Source: Thermoanaerobaculia bacterium (GTDB lineage: Bacteria; Acidobacteriota; Thermoanaerobaculia; Multivoradales; Multivoraceae). Taken from it: 64,000 nt of DNA. Below are positions 1-9,041 of the stretch, piece after piece. Position 1 is the stretch's first letter, and every line of letters starts with the position of its first letter. Below the pieces are notes generated by a model that worked only from the letters and a program-made list of their open reading frames with translations, ran no database searches and was not told where the DNA came from. The position numbers and the translations under genes were made by a program. The stretch covers positions 21,097 to 85,096 of the forward strand of contig JAJEBV010000048.1 of NCBI GenBank assembly GCA_022822365.1, written 5' to 3'.

Positions 1-2400
1 GGCGCGGACGTCTTCGCCTACCTGGAAGCCCGGAACCGCCTGGGCGCTTCGGACCAACCGCTGGAGCTCGGACACAACTACCGATCGACGCCCGGACTCA
101 TCCGGGCCGTCAACCGACTCTTCTCGCGGGAACGGCCGTTCGTCCTCCCCGACTTCGGGTTCTCGCCGGCGACGCCGTCCAACCGGCCGGGCGCGGAACT
201 CGTCGTCGAGGACGACCGGGACGACGCGGCCTCGTTCCAGCTCGTCTTGATCCCAGGGGCGGACGGCAAGAGGCACACCAAGGCGGCACTGACCCCACGG
301 GCCGCGAAACTGGTGGCCCATGAGATTGCACGGTTAGTCACGCTGGGCAAGGAAGGCATGGCGAAACTGGTCGGCGGCGACCGGCCCAGGCCCCTCGCTG
401 CCCGCGACATCGCCGTGCTCGTCCGCAAGGGCGCCCAGGGCAAGGCGGTAGCGGAGGCGCTGCGCCGGCTCGGAATCGACAGCGTCGAGATGGGCACGGA
501 CAACGTTTTCCAGTCCGACGAAGCGGGCAGCCTCCAGCGCCTACTCTACGCTCTGCGCCTGGACGAGTCCGAGTACAACGCCACGCAACTGCTTCGCGGA
601 GCGCTCGCCGCCGATCTGTTCGGCCTCGCCATGGAAGACCTTGCCGCGCTACGCGACGACGACGACGCATGGAACGACTGGCGAGGACTCGCGCGCGAGT
701 GGGCCGAAGTCTGGCGCGAACACGGCATCGCCACGCTGATGCGGCGCATCCTGTTCGCCGGCGAACGCACCGACTGCTCGGCGAACCTGCTCGCCTACCC
801 GAACGGTCCGCGGCGGCTGACGAACTACCTGCACCTCACCGATCTGCTCCACGAAGCGGAGACCCGGCGGCGGCCCTCGCGCCAGGGCCTCCTCGACTGG
901 TTCAGGCAAGCCCGTACGGACGCGCGGACCAACGACGAAACGGCCCAGCTTCGCCTGGAAAGCGACGAGAACCTGGTGAAGATCGTGACCGCCCACCGGG
1001 CCAAGGGGCTGGAGTTCCCGGTCGTCTTCTACCCCTTCGCCTGGGACGGCCGGCGACCGCCGTCAGGAGGACAGCGAAAACCGACGGCCGACTACTACGA
1101 CCCGGCCCGGAAGAAGCCTGTGCTCCATCTGCGGCCGTCGGACGACGACTACGACCGCGAGCGCGTCGAAGACCACGCCGACGAACTACGGCTGCTCTAT
1201 GTCGCCCTTACTCGGGCCAAGCACCGCTGCGTGGTGACCTGGGCACCCGCCAACGAGGCCGAACACGCGCCGCTGGGCTGGCTTCTCCACGGACGCCGCA
1301 CGACCGTCCAGGACGACGCCGCGGAGGCACTGAAGGAGAACGCCGACCGCATCAAGGCGCTGGGGCCGGGCGAATGGCTGGGGGAGGTCCAGGCCTTCGC
1401 GAACGAGGCGCCCGGCGCCATCTCGGTGCGTAAGATCGACGAAGCAGCGATCGCCCCCGAACCTGCCGCCACCGCCGGGCAAGCCAAACCTCTCAAGGTC
1501 CGCAAGCTCGAGCGCAACCTCGAACGGATCCGGCAGCGGACGAGCTACTCCGCCCTGTCGGCCGGCGGCGGCGCGGCCGTCTTCGTGCGCGACAACGACG
1601 AGGTCGACCTCTCCGACGACGGGGAGGCGGTCGTCCAGGAGGAGGGGCCCGCCGGCGCGCCGGAACTGGAAGAAGACGGCCCGACCGCCTTCACCTTCCC
1701 CACCGGCGGTCGCTCCGGCCGGTGCCTGCACGAGATCTTCGAGCGGCGGCTCGGCGACCCGGACGCCGGAAGCCTCGAGCGGACATGCGAGGCCGCGCTC
1801 GCCCGCTACGGCTTCCAGGACAAGTGGCTGCCGGCCGTCCGAACCCTGGTCGAGAACGGCCTGGAGACCCCGCTCACGCCGCCGGGCGAGGCGGGCGGCG
1901 TCTTCCGGCTGTCCGACCTCGCACGGCCCGTCGCCGAGATGGAGTTTCACCTGCCGCTCCGCGGGCTTGAGCGCGCGAAGCTGGCGCACTGCCTGGAAGA
2001 GCACGGCTACGAGCACAAGCTCGCCGGCGGCGACACCGGGATAGACGGTTTCCTGCACGGATTCATCGACCTCGTGGCCGAACACGACGGCCGCTGGTAC
2101 GTCCTCGACTACAAGTCGAACTGGCTTGGTCCGGACCTCGCCTCGTACTCGGAAGCGGCCATCGCGGAGTCGATGCGCCACCGCGGCTACCACCTCCAGT
2201 ACCTGTTGTACCTGACCGCCCTGCACCGCCTGCTGCGCCTGCGGCTCGCGGACTACGACTACGACCGCCACGTCGGCGGCGCCTTCTACCTCTTCCTGCG
2301 CGGGATGAGGCCGAACGCGCCCGGCAGCGGCGTGTTCCACGACCGTCCGTCCCGCGCCTGCATCGAGGCGATCGACGCCTGCTTCGGGGAAGCGCCTTGA
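1..2400 (+). CDS. recB: Exodeoxyribonuclease V beta subunit RecB, 5'-truncated
   Basis: This is the C-terminal 799 residues of RecB, the 3'-5' helicase and nuclease subunit of RecBCD, which processes double-strand breaks for recombination. The frame is open from the first base, so the N-terminal Walker A domain lies outside the window. Visible superfamily 1 motifs are GADVFAYL and NYRST near the start, TAHRAKGLEFPVVFYP (motif V) and LLYVALTRAKHR (motif VI). The C-terminal nuclease shows GFIDLVAEHDGRWYVLDYKS, with the metal-binding D and K of the DYKSN signature, followed by the family motif YHLQYLLYLTALHRLLR. The stop overlaps the recD start by 4 bp, so the two genes are translationally coupled. 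recC is not in the window and is presumably upstream. Confidence 0.96.
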   Translation, partial: GADVFAYLEARNRLGASDQPLELGHNYRSTPGLIRAVNRLFSRERPFVLPDFGFSPATPSNRPGAELVVEDDRDDAASFQLVLIPGADGKRHTKAALTPRAAKLVAHEIARLVTLGKEGMAKLVGGDRPRPLAARDIAVLVRKGAQGKAVAEALRRLGIDSVEMGTDNVFQSDEAGSLQRLLYALRLDESEYNATQLLRGALAADLFGLAMEDLAALRDDDDAWNDWRGLAREWAEVWREHGIATLMRRILFAGERTDCSANLLAYPNGPRRLTNYLHLTDLLHEAETRRRPSRQGLLDWFRQARTDARTNDETAQLRLESDENLVKIVTAHRAKGLEFPVVFYPFAWDGRRPPSGGQRKPTADYYDPARKKPVLHLRPSDDDYDRERVEDHADELRLLYVALTRAKHRCVVTWAPANEAEHAPLGWLLHGRRTTVQDDAAEALKENADRIKALGPGEWLGEVQAFANEAPGAISVRKIDEAAIAPEPAATAGQAKPLKVRKLERNLERIRQRTSYSALSAGGGAAVFVRDNDEVDLSDDGEAVVQEEGPAGAPELEEDGPTAFTFPTGGRSGRCLHEIFERRLGDPDAGSLERTCEAALARYGFQDKWLPAVRTLVENGLETPLTPPGEAGGVFRLSDLARPVAEMEFHLPLRGLERAKLAHCLEEHGYEHKLAGGDTGIDGFLHGFIDLVAEHDGRWYVLDYKSNWLGPDLASYSEAAIAESMRHRGYHLQYLLYLTALHRLLRLRLADYDYDRHVGGAFYLFLRGMRPNAPGSGVFHDRPSRACIEAIDACFGEAP

Positions 2401-4175
2401 CCAGACGGGAGCAGATCGACGCCCTGACAGGAGCCGGCGTTCTCGCCGACATCGACCGCTGCTTCGCCCGGCTGACGATGGACCTCGGCGCCTGCGAGGA
2501 CGTTGCCCTGGCTGCCGCCACGGCCAGCGCGCTGCACCGGAACGGCCACACCTGCCTCGACCTCGCCAACGCCGGCAAACCGATCGCGGCGCTCGTGGAG
2601 CGGCCCGATTCCGGCCGTCCGGAGAACTCGCTAGCGGCCGAGCTCCAGGCGGTCGCGCTTCCCACGGGCGCCGCCCTGCGCGAGGCGCTGGCTCGAAGCC
2701 CCGTCGTCGCCGCGGACGAGGAGGGCACGGCGAACGACCGGCCCCTCGTGCTGGACGGCGACCGCCTCTACCTGCACCGCCTGTTTCACGCCGAACGCCG
2801 GCTCGCCGCGCGGCTCCTCGCTCTGGCCGCGGCCGCGGATCGGGCGGCCGATACCGGGTCCGCGATCGCGCGGGTTTTCGACGCGGGGGAAGATCGAACC
2901 GCCGAGGCGGTCGCGGCCCTGCGCATCGCCATGGAGCGCCGGCTCTGCATCGTCACCGGCGGCCCCGGCACCGGCAAGACGACGCTCGCCGCCAAGCTGA
3001 TCGCGGCGCTGGTCGACGCGGGCCTGGCCCACCCGCGCCGGATCGGCCTCGCGGCGCCGACCGGCAAGGCGGCCTCCCGCATCCAGGAGTCGGTGCGCGG
3101 GAAGCTGGGCGAGGGCCTCCTCGACCGCGTGCCCGGGCTTCGCGAGTTTCCTGCCGAGGCGTGGACCGTTCACCGCCTGCTGGCGAGCCGGACCAGCCGG
3201 ATGGACCGGCTCGACGCCCTGGTCGTCGACGAATGCTCGATGGCGGACCTGGCGCTGATGGTCCGCCTGGCAACCGCGCTGCCGGAGCGTTGCCGGCTGA
3301 TTCTCCTCGGCGACGCGAACCAGTTGGCCTCGGTGGAACCGGGTTCGGTGTTCAGCGACCTCTGCAGGGCGGGCGAGCGGGGCTCGCTGGCGCACTGCGT
3401 GACGACCCTGACGAAGAACTACCGCTTCAGGGAGCGCTCCGGCATCGGCCGGCTCGCCGCCGCCGTGGTCGCCGGCTCCGCCGACGCGGCCGTCCGCGTC
3501 CTCCGGGACGGCGGCGACGAGACAACGCGGCTCGAGCCGATCGACGACGAAGCCGCATTCGACGCCTTCGCCCGCGAATGCGCCCGGGAATGGTCCGACC
3601 ACATGAAGGACCTGGCGGCCGACCCACTCGGCGCCGCTCCGTTCCCGAAGCGGCGGGTCCTGTGCAGCCACCGCCGGGGCCCCTTCGGCACCGACCGCTT
3701 CAACCGCCTGGTGGAGCGCCGTCTGGCCGAGCTGGGGCGCCGGACGGAGCAGGACGAGTTCTACGTTGGACGACCGATCATCGTCAGCCGCAACGACCGG
3801 CAGACCAACCTCTCGAACGGCGATACCGGCGTCGTCGTTCCCGGCGGCGTCACTCCCGGCGATTGGGGGAACCCTCGGGTCTGGTTCCCGGACCTCGATC
3901 GCGAGGGTGAACGCTTCCTCGTCTCGCCTTCCCGCCTGCCGCAGCACGAGAGTTTCTTCGCCCTCACCGTGCACCGGGCCCAGGGCTCGGAGTACGAGCA
4001 TGTGGTCTTCGTTCCCGGCCCGGCGGAATCCCGCGTCAACACGAAAGAACTGCTCTACACGGCGGTGACCCGGGCGCAGAGCACGGTCACCGTGCTGGCG
4101 ACCCGCCAGTCCGTGCGGGCCGCCGTGCTGCGGACGACGTCGCGAACGACCGGACTGCTGGATCGGCTCCGCTAA
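2397..4175 (+). CDS. recD: Exodeoxyribonuclease V alpha subunit RecD
   Basis: RecD is the 5'-3' helicase motor of RecBCD. The 592-residue length is normal for the family. Motifs in order are Walker A GGPGTGKTT (about residues 188-196), motif II DECSMADLALM, the TVHRAQGSEYEHV motif and the C-terminal LLYTAVTRAQ arginine-finger motif. The start is taken as TTG in a TTGA overlap with the recB stop, which fits coupling; the next in-frame ATG (2478) would cut into the N-terminal domain. A strong hairpin directly after the stop ends the operon. Confidence 0.95.
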   Translation: MTRREQIDALTGAGVLADIDRCFARLTMDLGACEDVALAAATASALHRNGHTCLDLANAGKPIAALVERPDSGRPENSLAAELQAVALPTGAALREALARSPVVAADEEGTANDRPLVLDGDRLYLHRLFHAERRLAARLLALAAAADRAADTGSAIARVFDAGEDRTAEAVAALRIAMERRLCIVTGGPGTGKTTLAAKLIAALVDAGLAHPRRIGLAAPTGKAASRIQESVRGKLGEGLLDRVPGLREFPAEAWTVHRLLASRTSRMDRLDALVVDECSMADLALMVRLATALPERCRLILLGDANQLASVEPGSVFSDLCRAGERGSLAHCVTTLTKNYRFRERSGIGRLAAAVVAGSADAAVRVLRDGGDETTRLEPIDDEAAFDAFARECAREWSDHMKDLAADPLGAAPFPKRRVLCSHRRGPFGTDRFNRLVERRLAELGRRTEQDEFYVGRPIIVSRNDRQTNLSNGDTGVVVPGGVTPGDWGNPRVWFPDLDREGERFLVSPSRLPQHESFFALTVHRAQGSEYEHVVFVPGPAESRVNTKELLYTAVTRAQSTVTVLATRQSVRAAVLRTTSRTTGLLDRLR

Positions 4176-4176
4176 C

Positions 4177-4215
4177 GACAAACCCCGCCGCGGCCGAAGC
4201 CGGGGCGGGGTTGTC
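4177..4215. terminator. Bidirectional hairpin terminator between recD and the copper-monooxygenase gene
   Basis: A stem of about 12 bp (GACAAACCCCGCC paired with GGCGGGGTTGTC, one bulged A) lies between two convergent genes, 2 bp after the recD stop and about 30 bp from the end of the opposing gene. The short A and T tracts on each side suit termination from either direction. Confidence 0.75.
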
Positions 4216-4245
4216 GACTTTCAGAAGGCGACTGGCTGACCGGCG

Positions 4246-5658
4246 TTACTCGCCGCCGCTGACCGTGCCCTCGCCCGCCTCGCTGTCCGCGTTGCGGCGC
4301 TGCTGCTGGCGCAGGCGGCGGAAGATGTTGCCCTGCTCCTCCTCGCTCAGCGAATCCCAGTCGACTCCGAAGCGCTCCTTGACGAGCTTCCTGAAGTCCT
4401 CCCGGTTGAACCGCTGCTGGCTCAGGAAGCCGGTGTTGGACGGGTTGTACCCGGGCTCCGCGTCGGCGTAGGAGACGAAGCCGAACATCATCTCGGAGGT
4501 CGTCGGGCCGCCGTAGACGACCGTCTCCGTCGGATCCGGATTCGCCGGGTTGTCCGCCGAGTTGTCCCAGGCCATCGTCAGCTCGATCTCGGTTCCGGCC
4601 GGGATCTTCTTGCCGCCCGCGTGGTACTTGTAGTGGGTCTGCCAGTTGAAGTCATACCGGGGCACGTCGAGGAGAACCTCTTCCGTGCCGTCCGGGTACT
4701 TCGCCACGTAGCGGGCCGCCTTGCCGCGCAGGTGCATGTGCGGCGTGTAGCCGAGCAGAAGGACATCGCGCTCGAACTTGTGGTTCGTCGTGGCGACGTA
4801 GTTCGAATCGCCGGGCGGGATCTCGAAATCGAACTTGCCCATCGCCTCGTTCTGCATCACGTAGTCGGGCTTGTAGTCCTTGGGGTAGAACCGAAGCGCC
4901 ACCGAGGAGCGATCCCAGACGCCAGTGCCCGGCCCCGGCTCCTTGTGGTAATGCATGTTCCAGCGGATCGTCGTGCCCGGCTTGACCAGGGTGCCGAAGC
5001 CGTCGTCATGCACCGTCGGGTCGTTGCCCGGGGCGATGCCGCCGAAAGGACGCGCGATGATGTGGTGCACCACCGGGCCGCCCGGGCGGAACTCGACCGC
5101 CTTGATCCAGCGCGGCTCGGGCAGCATCTCCTCCGTGATCGTCGTCTCGAAGTTGACGTACTGGTCGCGGACGTCATCCTCGACGAAGAAGTCCTGGCCC
5201 ATGTCCATGACCAGGTCGGGCTCGCCGATCGTCCAGCCGTCGTTCGCTTCCCAGACCTTGGCCGGCGGTGCGTCGGCCGCGTTGCCCATCGGCGCTCCGC
5301 CCTTGGCCCAGGCGATCAGGGTGGCCTTCTGCTCCTCGGTCAGGGAGCGCTCGTTCTCGAACACGCCGTGGTGCCGCGGCGCCGCGTGCCACGGCGGCAT
5401 CAGGCCGGACTCGACCTGACGCGCGATCGAGCGCGCCCAGGGCCGCGTCTCCTGGTAGCTGGTGAACGCCATCGGCGCCACCATGCCGCCCAGGTTCGCG
5501 CCGTTCGGGCGGTGGCAGACCTGGCACTCCTGTTCCAGGATCGACTGCACGTCGCCGTAGTAGGTCGGCGTGGTCGTGGGAGCGTCGTTGTTGTTGTTCG
5601 CCGCCGCGAGCGGAGCGGCGAGCGCGAGGATCATCAGCACAGCGAGCGCCTGCTTCAT
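4246..5658 (-). CDS. Secreted cytochrome c / PHM-like copper type II monooxygenase domain protein
   Basis: A 470-residue exported protein. The signal peptide is residues 1-20 (ends LAAPLAAA). A c-type heme site CQVCH is at residues 45-49. The C-terminal half resembles ascorbate-dependent type II copper monooxygenases (PHM/DBH): a VVHH pair at 196-199, MHYH at 235-238, HMH at 307-309 and Met-Met at 390-391. These positions mimic the CuH (His-His plus His) and CuB (His-x-His plus Met) ligands of PHM. The likely role is periplasmic copper-dependent oxidation with heme electron delivery; the substrate is unknown. I chose the ATG at 5658 because GAGGAGA precedes it and the signal peptide begins there; a 16-codon upstream extension is open but unlikely. 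It is divergent from an RND pump. Confidence 0.8.
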   Translation of the reverse strand: MKQALAVLMILALAAPLAAANNNNDAPTTTPTYYGDVQSILEQECQVCHRPNGANLGGMVAPMAFTSYQETRPWARSIARQVESGLMPPWHAAPRHHGVFENERSLTEEQKATLIAWAKGGAPMGNAADAPPAKVWEANDGWTIGEPDLVMDMGQDFFVEDDVRDQYVNFETTITEEMLPEPRWIKAVEFRPGGPVVHHIIARPFGGIAPGNDPTVHDDGFGTLVKPGTTIRWNMHYHKEPGPGTGVWDRSSVALRFYPKDYKPDYVMQNEAMGKFDFEIPPGDSNYVATTNHKFERDVLLLGYTPHMHLRGKAARYVAKYPDGTEEVLLDVPRYDFNWQTHYKYHAGGKKIPAGTEIELTMAWDNSADNPANPDPTETVVYGGPTTSEMMFGFVSYADAEPGYNPSNTGFLSQQRFNREDFRKLVKERFGVDWDSLSEEEQGNIFRRLRQQQRRNADSEAGEGTVSGGE

Positions 5659-5741
5659 GGATCGGGTCTCCTCGGTTCGGATTCTGGTGAACGGTAGTTG
5701 CAGCACCGTACCACACAGCGGCCGGCGCGCGCGGCCGCCTG

Positions 5742-5747
5742 TAAACT
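5742..5747 (+). promoter_or_regulatory. Putative -10 box (TAAACT) of a leaderless RND pump gene
   Basis: TAAACT ends 9 nt before the ATG at 5757, with no convincing Shine-Dalgarno in between. This spacing places the transcription start at or near the ATG. No clear -35 hexamer is visible. Confidence 0.45.
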
Positions 5748-5756
5748 GAAGAACGC

Positions 5757-8700
5757 ATGAGCGCGGCGTCAGGCGGGACCGGCGGCCCCATCGGCTACAT
5801 GGTCCGCAACGGCGTCGCGGCCAACCTGCTGATGGCGCTCATCGCGGCGATGGGCATCCTCGCGCTGACGGGCGTCCGGCAGGAGGCCTTTCCCGTCCTG
5901 CCGCTCGACGCCGTCGAGGTGCTCGTGGCCTACCCCGGCGCCGCGCCGGAGGACGTCGAGCAATCGATCGTCGTGGCGATCGAGGAGGCGGTCACGGGTC
6001 TCGACTCGGTCCGGGACGTGACGGCGGTGGCCGCCGAGGGCGCCGCGTCCATCATCGTGAAGCTGAAGTCCGGCACGGACGCCGGGAACGCCGTGGGCGA
6101 CATCGAAGCCGCCATCGACGTTATCCGCGGCTTCCCGGCCCGGGCGGAACGCCCCGAAGTCCGGGAGATGACGAGCAGGCAGAGCGTCATCCGCCTGATC
6201 CTCCACGGTGACGTCTCCGAACGCGCGCTCAAGGAACTGGCGTACCGCGCCGAGGACGAGATCGAGCGGCTGCCCGCCGTGTCCTCGGCGGAGACCAGCG
6301 GGGTGCGGCCGTACGAGATCCTGATCGAGCCGCCGCTCGACCGGCTGCGGGCCCTGGGACTCACCGTCGAGGACGTGGCCGCCGCGGTCCGCCGCGACTC
6401 CCTCGACCTGGCGGCGGGCAGCATCGACACGCGGGAGTCCGCGGTGCGGGTCCGGACCCTCGGGCGCCACCTCAGCGGCCAGGAGTTCGAGGACATCGTC
6501 CTGCTTTCCGCCGCCGACGGGACGATGGTGCGCGTGGGCGACGTCGCCCGCGTGCGGGACGGCTTCCGGGACGTGGACGTGCTGGCTCGCCACAACGGCC
6601 TCCCGGCCGCCTTCGTCGAAGTGCATCGATCCGCCGACGAGCAGGTCCTGGACATCGCGGCGGCGGTCCACTCGTACGTCGATGAACGGCTGCGGCCCTC
6701 CCTTCCTCCCGGCGCGGCGGCCACCGTCTGGAACGACGAAGCGGAGATCTACGAGGACCGGTTCCGCATCCTGCGCGAGAACGGCCTGCTGGGCCTGCTC
6801 CTGGTGCTCCTCGTGCTGGCGCTGTTCCTGGAGATCCGCACCGCCGCCTGGACCGCCCTCGGCATCGTCGTCTCGTTCGCCGGAGCGCTGGCCGTCGCCT
6901 GGTTGCTGGACGTCTCCATCAACACGAACTCGCTTCTCGGCTTCATTCTCGTCGTCGGCATGCTGGTCGACGACGCGGTGGTCGTCGCCGAGCACATCCA
7001 CGCCGAACGGTCGAGCGGCCTGCCCGCGATGGAAGCCGCGATCACGGGCGCCCGCCGCATCGCGAGGCCGCTGGTCTTCACCGTGCTGACGACGGTGGTC
7101 GTCTTCGTGCCGCTGCTGCTCGCGCCCGGTCTCGTCGGGGCGCTGATGGGCAACCTGGCCATCATCCTGATCGCCGCGCTCCTCGTCTCGCTGATCGATT
7201 CGCTGTTCGTCCTGCCGGGGCATCTGGCCGGGATTCCGGCGTCCCGGGAGCCGAGCCATCCGGTCGCGCGAGCCCTTTCGGCGATCCGCGGCGGCATGGA
7301 GCGGTCGTTGGCGCGGTTCGTCGAAGGTCCCCTGGACCGCGCCTTGCGTCTGGCCACCGAACACCCGGCGCCGGTCATCGCCGGCGGCCTTGCCGTGATC
7401 GTGCTCGCCGCCGCCCTGATCCCGGCGGGGATCGTCGACGTCGTCTTCCTTCCTCCCGTGGACAGCGACATCGTGACGGCGGCGCTGGAGATGCCGGAGG
7501 GCACGCCGGCCCGGGCGACCGACGAGGCGGCGCGCCAGGTGGAGGCCGCCGGCCGGCGCGCCCTGGAGCGCCTCGAGGCGAAACGGGGGCTGAGCCCCGG
7601 CAGCCTGTTCGGCGGGGTTCTGCGGACGATCGGCGTGCCGCAACGGCAGTTCGGCGGCGGCGCCACCGTGGACGCCGGCCTTCGTCCGCCGCCGCACCTC
7701 GCCGCCGTCGAGTTCAAGCTGGCCGAGAGCGGCGAGCCGGAGGCGAGCGCGGCCGCCTTCGTCGAGGCGTGGCGCGAGGAGGCGGCGGGCCTCACGGGCG
7801 CCGAGAGCCTCGTCGTCAGCGCCGCGCTGATCGACCTCGGCGCGCCGATCTCGATCGACCTGCGGCACGCGGACCCCGACGGTCTCGGGCCGCTGGCGGA
7901 GGCCCTGATGGACGAACTGCACGGGCTCGACGGCGTCCACACGGTCCGATCGAACAGCGCCGGCGGCGTGCGCGAGATCCGCCTCGAGGAGCGGCCCGAA
8001 GCCCGCGCCCTCGGCCTGACCCTCGACGATCTGGCCCGGCAGTTGCGCGGCGCGTTCTTCGGCGCGGAGGCGCTCCGGGTGTGGCGCGGCCGCGAGGAAG
8101 TCCGCGTGCGGGTTCGCCTGCCGGCGGAGGAGCGCGACTCCGTCGGCGACGTCGAGTCGTACATGGTCCGGCTTCCCGGCGGCGGCGCGGTCCCGCTCGG
8201 CCGCGTGGCGAACGCCAGCCCTGCCCGCGCGCCGTCCTCCATCTTCCGCGGCGACGGCCGGCGGATCCTGACCGTGACCGCCGACGTCGACACCAGCGTT
8301 GCCAGCGTCGGCGAGATACGCGACGCGCTGGCGCGCGAGGTGCTGCCGGAACTCGCCGGCGCCCTCCCGGGATCGGCCTGGGCATTCAGCGGCCAGCAAC
8401 GGGAACAGCTCGAGACCTTCCAGCTCCTGCTGGGCGGCCTGCTGCTCGCACTGGTGGTCATCTACGCGCTGCTGGCCGTCCCTCTCCGGTCCTACGCCAG
8501 GCCGCTGCTGATCATGGCGGTCGTTCCGTTCGGGATCGTCGGCGCCATCCTGGGCCACTGGATCGTCGGCATCAGCTTCAGCGGGCAGTCGATCCTCGGC
8601 ATTCTCGGAGTTTCCGGGGTCGTCGTGAACGACTCGGTGATGATGGTCGACTTCATCGACGAGCGTCTGAGGCGGGGCGTTCCGCCCGCGCGGGCGATCG

Positions 8701-8957
8701 TGGAAGGCGCCAAGGCGCGCTTTCGGCCGATCTTCCTGACCTCGTTGACGACGTTCCTCGGCTTCGCGCCGCTGATCTTCGAGCGCAGCCCGCAGGCCCG
8801 GCTCGTCGTGCCGCCGGCCATCTCGATGGGTTTCGGTCTGGCCTTCGCGACGGCGATCCTCATGCTGATCCTGCCCGCGCTCGCCGCGGTGGCCTTCCGG
8901 GCAGGCCAGCCTGACGCGGCCGCGGGCGGATCCCCGGCCGCGATCGCAGAGGGCTGA
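5757..8957 (+). CDS. RND-family efflux pump permease (AcrB/HAE-like), copy 1
   Basis: At 1066 residues this is a full-length inner-membrane RND proton antiporter. Residues about 16-36 form the first membrane helix. Helix clusters follow near 340-480 and 890-1050, separating two large periplasmic porter domains. The helix-4 proton-relay aspartates are present as D405-D406 in GMLVDDAVVVAEH. The second half carries the matching GVVVNDSVMMVDFIDER helix. No adaptor or outer-membrane gene is adjacent; two adaptors and one outer-membrane factor lie at 16966-20947. The substrate cannot be told from sequence. It is related to the pump at 28817. Confidence 0.93.
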   Translation: MSAASGGTGGPIGYMVRNGVAANLLMALIAAMGILALTGVRQEAFPVLPLDAVEVLVAYPGAAPEDVEQSIVVAIEEAVTGLDSVRDVTAVAAEGAASIIVKLKSGTDAGNAVGDIEAAIDVIRGFPARAERPEVREMTSRQSVIRLILHGDVSERALKELAYRAEDEIERLPAVSSAETSGVRPYEILIEPPLDRLRALGLTVEDVAAAVRRDSLDLAAGSIDTRESAVRVRTLGRHLSGQEFEDIVLLSAADGTMVRVGDVARVRDGFRDVDVLARHNGLPAAFVEVHRSADEQVLDIAAAVHSYVDERLRPSLPPGAAATVWNDEAEIYEDRFRILRENGLLGLLLVLLVLALFLEIRTAAWTALGIVVSFAGALAVAWLLDVSINTNSLLGFILVVGMLVDDAVVVAEHIHAERSSGLPAMEAAITGARRIARPLVFTVLTTVVVFVPLLLAPGLVGALMGNLAIILIAALLVSLIDSLFVLPGHLAGIPASREPSHPVARALSAIRGGMERSLARFVEGPLDRALRLATEHPAPVIAGGLAVIVLAAALIPAGIVDVVFLPPVDSDIVTAALEMPEGTPARATDEAARQVEAAGRRALERLEAKRGLSPGSLFGGVLRTIGVPQRQFGGGATVDAGLRPPPHLAAVEFKLAESGEPEASAAAFVEAWREEAAGLTGAESLVVSAALIDLGAPISIDLRHADPDGLGPLAEALMDELHGLDGVHTVRSNSAGGVREIRLEERPEARALGLTLDDLARQLRGAFFGAEALRVWRGREEVRVRVRLPAEERDSVGDVESYMVRLPGGGAVPLGRVANASPARAPSSIFRGDGRRILTVTADVDTSVASVGEIRDALAREVLPELAGALPGSAWAFSGQQREQLETFQLLLGGLLLALVVIYALLAVPLRSYARPLLIMAVVPFGIVGAILGHWIVGISFSGQSILGILGVSGVVVNDSVMMVDFIDERLRRGVPPARAIVEGAKARFRPIFLTSLTTFLGFAPLIFERSPQARLVVPPAISMGFGLAFATAILMLILPALAAVAFRAGQPDAAAGGSPAAIAEG

Positions 8958-9028
8958 GAGCCGCCGGATGCCCGCCAGAAGACCGGCGCACCGGCAAGGG
9001 GACGGCACGAAGCACGCCACGCGGGTTG

Positions 9029-9034
9029 TAAAGT
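9029..9034 (+). promoter_or_regulatory. Putative -10 box (TAAAGT) before the P450 gene
   Basis: TAAAGT ends 7 nt before the ATG at 9042 and overlaps an alternative in-frame GTG (9033). There is no Shine-Dalgarno. If this is the -10 element, translation must begin at 9042 on a leaderless mRNA. Confidence 0.45.
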
Positions 9035-9041
9035 GTCGGCC

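Noticed and set aside
1..4175. recBD region considered as an AddAB system
   Set aside because: The DYKSN nuclease context and the separate RecD helicase with GGPGTGKTT are RecBCD-type; AddB-like Fe-S cysteines are absent.
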